Shown here piece after piece: positions 61,718 through 64,000 of a stretch of 64,000 nt of DNA. The position numbers were made by a program, and so were the translations under genes. This DNA is from Cohnella nanjingensis (GTDB taxonomy: Bacteria > Bacillota > Bacilli > Paenibacillales > Paenibacillaceae): NCBI RefSeq assembly GCF_014212125.1, contig NZ_JACJVP010000001.1:356548-420547 (forward strand). The letters are read 5' to 3'. Every line of letters begins with the position of its first letter. Within the stretch, counting starts at the first letter, position 1. The notes below the pieces were generated by a model that did no database searches, was not told the origin of the DNA, and saw only the letters and a program-made list of their open reading frames with translations.

Positions 61718-62232
61718 CGAACAAACGATAACAGAAATAGAAGACGAACAGGAACACGGCGTAAATAGTGAGGGTTAAAACCCATTTTCCGTTCCCGCCG
61801 GCCATGCTGTCTCCTACATAAGCGTAAACGAGCATAGGCGGTATTTTGCCGAGTAGGGTTGCATAGATGAATGACTAGAACGGAATGGCGAAGACCCCTG
61901 CGTATAAGTTAATAAGCGCTGCCGGAATGACAGGTATGATGCGCGCGAGCAAGATCGACCGGAATAAATGGCGACCTATCGTCCGGTTTAACCGATGCAA
62001 CTGGGCGGACTTGGCGAGAAACGACTTCCCCCACGCGTGGAACAGATATCGAAAGAGGATATATGCCACAGCAGATCCGATCGTGGAAGCCGATACGTTC
62101 ATGACGCTTCCCCAAATCGTGCCATACTTTGCGCCAATGATGCCTCCGACAACGCCAAATGGGACGCCTGGATTACACGCTGCATCCAATCGCCAAAATT
62201 TGAAGCAGCAAGGCTATCCATCGATACCGCAT
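61718..62232 (-). pseudogene. TVP38/TMEM64 (VTT domain) membrane protein gene, broken
   Basis: The minus-strand sequence starts at ATG 62232 after AGGGGATGTC with MRYRWIALLLQILAIG, then loses frame near 62175 and about 30 expected residues. It resumes as GVPFGVVGGIIGAKYGTIWG, VMNVSASTIGSAVAYILFRY and SILLARIIPVIPAALINLYA. A TAG interrupts it at 61875, followed in the same frame by SFIYATLLGKIPPMLVYAYV and more helices until the IS junction. Three separate lesions (deletion/frameshift, nonsense, IS) show it is dead. Confidence 0.78.
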
Positions 62233-62376
62233 GACATCCCCTACTCAGATTAATCTCGAATGATATCCATACAGCAATTGTATTCGCGAAATCGATACCG
62301 ATCAAGCTCGCAAGAGTAAACCATTCGGACGCCACGGACGTCCAATTAAGTGCAACTACCTGGAGGTGAACGATGC

Positions 62377-63663
62377 ATGACACGCCACGCCAGGAGAATC
62401 GTCCTGGGGATCGCAGCAACGGCCGCACTGCTCGCGGGCTGCGCCAGCAAGCCGGAAGCGCAGGCGATCGGACCGCTTCCGTCCGCCTCCCATGCGCCGC
62501 CAAGCCACACGGCAATCGCTTCTCCGTCGAAGGAAACCGCAAGTCCGTCTCCATCCGCAACGGTCCCACCATCGGAAGACCAAGCCGGCGAAGTTGCCCT
62601 GCAATGGCAGCGCGTGACGGAAGCACCGGCGATCTCGCAGCTGTCCGATTGGCCGTCGAAAGGGCAGCGAACGATTCGCGAATACAAGCTGAAGGCGCAT
62701 CCGGGCATGAAGATCGTCGTATACGCCTGGAAAGAAAACGCCGATAATCTCTATGCCGCATTGAAAACGAAGACTGTCGTATACGATCTAGGCATAATCG
62801 GCAAGGCTGCATACGGGAAAGCCGAGGACATAACGGTGGAAGACGACGTGGTTGCGTTCCGGCAGAAGCTGGTCAAGGTGACCGGTACCCTCGGAGCGTC
62901 GGCCTCGCTCACCCGCTATCTCTCCATCGATCAAGGCGTTCCGAAGCCCGTGCTCGCTGTGGATGCCGGCCGGGCGAGCGAGCTGGATCTGGACTTCGAC
63001 GGAGTCCGGGAGATCGTGGCGACGTCCGGGACGCCCATGAAGACGTACGTCTATCGTTGGAACGAGGATCGTATCGAGCGATGCGACCTAAACGAAGCGC
63101 TTGGAGCTCCTTCGGTAAGTATCAGCCCGGAGTCGGCGGTTGTAGCCGAATTCAGCCCGGACTTGGTCAAGCTGTATTGGCTCGAGCCGAGCAAGATGCG
63201 GCAATTTGCCCAATACAACGCGGAGGAATATCGTTCGGACCGATTCGTCACGATCCCCTATGATGCGGGCGAACTGCAGGAGATCCAGGAAGCGGTGGCT
63301 CAGATCGACCTTGCGACGCCTTATGCGCCCGCCAGAGGCATCGCCACCGACTACGGCATTCAGTCTACAGTCGAGAAGCAAGCGGGCACCATGCAGCTGT
63401 CCTATCCGCATTTTGGGATCAAGCAGTCCAAGCACGATCTGCGGCCCGGCAAAGGGGCGCAAGTGCGCAAGACGGTCAAGCTGGCAGGCGGCGAGGCTTC
63501 CTGGATCGAGACCGCCCCTGGCTCCGGGGCGTGGTACTTGAAGCGAGGAGATACGTATCTGTCGATCATGACCGCCAAGCCGTTCAGTGCGGACCAGCTC
63601 TTGTTCGTCGCGGCCTCGCTCGTGCCGGCGTCGGACATCCATCCGGCGAAGCAGAAAGGCTAA
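62377..63663 (+). CDS. Putative lipoprotein of unknown function
   Basis: A 428-aa lipoprotein: signal peptide RRIVLGIAATAALLAGCASK with lipobox LAGC, then a Pro/Ser/Thr-rich linker (about residues 30-65) and a large beta-rich domain. A segment ELDLDFDGVREIVATSG resembles FG-GAP/VCBS-like Asp-rich repeats. I do not recognise the family. ATG 62377 is 9 nt after GGAGGT. Divergent from the broken VTT gene. Confidence 0.75.
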   Translation: MTRHARRIVLGIAATAALLAGCASKPEAQAIGPLPSASHAPPSHTAIASPSKETASPSPSATVPPSEDQAGEVALQWQRVTEAPAISQLSDWPSKGQRTIREYKLKAHPGMKIVVYAWKENADNLYAALKTKTVVYDLGIIGKAAYGKAEDITVEDDVVAFRQKLVKVTGTLGASASLTRYLSIDQGVPKPVLAVDAGRASELDLDFDGVREIVATSGTPMKTYVYRWNEDRIERCDLNEALGAPSVSISPESAVVAEFSPDLVKLYWLEPSKMRQFAQYNAEEYRSDRFVTIPYDAGELQEIQEAVAQIDLATPYAPARGIATDYGIQSTVEKQAGTMQLSYPHFGIKQSKHDLRPGKGAQVRKTVKLAGGEASWIETAPGSGAWYLKRGDTYLSIMTAKPFSADQLLFVAASLVPASDIHPAKQKG

Positions 63664-63825
63664 ACGAAGCTCGCGGCAGACGGTGCATTTCTTGCGAGAG
63701 ACCTTCTTTTTTCATGGTCATTGCACCTCAGATCGGCATCAGCCCGATAGACGGCGCTCACCCCTCCGGATCATCTTCAACCGCATGCCCTCCCGCCTTT
63801 TGGCCGGGATGGACAGGTGACTTCT

Positions 63826-63834
63826 TGCTATAAT
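63826..63834 (+). promoter_or_regulatory. Extended -10 promoter before the last gene
   Basis: TTGCTATAAT: a TGn extended -10 with consensus TATAAT at 63829-63834 and no good -35, 42 bp upstream of the ATG at 63876. Confidence 0.5.
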
Positions 63835-63875
63835 AACGAATAACGATTCGGGAAAAGAAAGGTGCGTCGGAGCGG

Positions 63876-64000
63876 ATGAAGAACTATGCGCGCGTGTTTC
63901 AGGGAACGGCTTTTACGAGCCTCTCTCCTAACGAGGTTGCGATCCTGGAGGATCACCTCTTCTGTATTAACGACGATGGCATGATCGAGGAGGTCGTCGC
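63876..64000 (+). CDS. Amidohydrolase, probably guanine deaminase (5' end only)
   Basis: The first 41 codons are inside the window: KNYARVFQGTAFTSLSPNEV then AILEDHLFCINDDGMIEEVV. The F-Q-G-T start and the ILEDHL...V-DDG-I pattern resemble the N-terminal beta domain of GuaD-type guanine deaminases, which convert guanine to xanthine. The catalytic part is beyond the window, so the call is tentative. The start is preceded by GGAG, with an extended -10 further upstream. Confidence 0.55.
   Translation, partial: MKNYARVFQGTAFTSLSPNEVAILEDHLFCINDDGMIEEVV

Overview
The window reads like a chromosomal segment of a spore-forming, S-layer-bearing Bacillota of the Paenibacillaceae type (Paenibacillus/Cohnella-like). 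Pointers are a YjcZ-type small sporulation protein, a YmaF-family protein, an SLH-domain surface protein, cytochrome bd oxidase followed by a tiny membrane ORF, strong AGGAGG ribosome sites, frequent GTG/TTG starts, and many small stand-alone regulator/enzyme pairs. Base composition is uneven by eye: 1-1.6 kb and 23.4-26 kb are AT-rich, while 27.8-36.6 kb is clearly GC-rich, which fits a mosaic of acquired blocks. No rRNA, tRNA or CRISPR array was seen.

Layout. 0-11.6 kb is a row of small stress and detoxification modules: a VOC protein with a divergent WYL regulator; a DUF1349 protein; a short UvrA-like ABC ATPase; an ArsR-SRPBCC pair; a macrolide-type glycosyltransferase; two aldo/keto reductases sharing a MerR operator; a second VOC protein; and an MDR reductase. 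11.9-16.1 kb is a five-gene surface-glycan operon (sugar epimerase, DUF1796, CapD/PseB-like dehydratase, glycosyltransferase, unknown). 16.4-27.7 kb holds YjcZ, an unrecognised protein, an S9 peptidase, a helical-bundle/beta-propeller fusion next to YmaF, a dehalogenase-like hydrolase, a broken GrpB, a methyltransferase, AraC and VOC genes, a wrecked FAD oxidoreductase fused to the tail of an ECF41-like sigma gene, and a YetF/DUF421 membrane protein.

27.85-36.6 kb is the most distinctive region. It looks like one eight-gene minus-strand operon with two Gfo/Idh/MocA dehydrogenases, a TIM-barrel isomerase/epimerase, one sulfatase with a Cys nucleophile motif, two sulfatase-fold proteins whose nucleophile position is Thr, an APS-kinase (CysC) homologue without other sulfate-assimilation genes, and an embedded AraC regulator. 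A 21-bp-spaced direct repeat lies upstream. I infer a catabolic or editing pathway for a sulfo- or phospho-ester of a sugar or cyclitol; the substrate is unknown.

36.8-48.2 kb contains an XRE regulator/secreted protein/SLH protein set, a VOC gene whose promoter matches that of the VOC gene at 10.1 kb, DUF2935, a decayed UbiB-type kinase, a membrane methyltransferase, and a complete ABC importer (solute-binding lipoprotein, two permeases, ATPase) with a DeoR regulator. 48.5-56 kb carries cydA-cydB plus a 31-aa membrane ORF, mqo, a two-domain VOC protein, and a divergent TetR/MFS efflux pair.

56.1-59.6 kb is an arsenic island with two divergent ars units: Cys-tailed small protein-ArsR-truncated ArsM on the minus strand, and ArsR-ArsB-ArsC on the plus strand, with palindromic operators between them. 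An IS200/IS605 element (tnpA-tnpB) follows, inserted into an already damaged TVP38/VTT membrane-protein gene. The window ends with a lipoprotein gene and the start of a probable guanine-deaminase-type amidohydrolase. Partial or broken genes are unusually frequent, and several can be explained by single small deletions or one-base indels.
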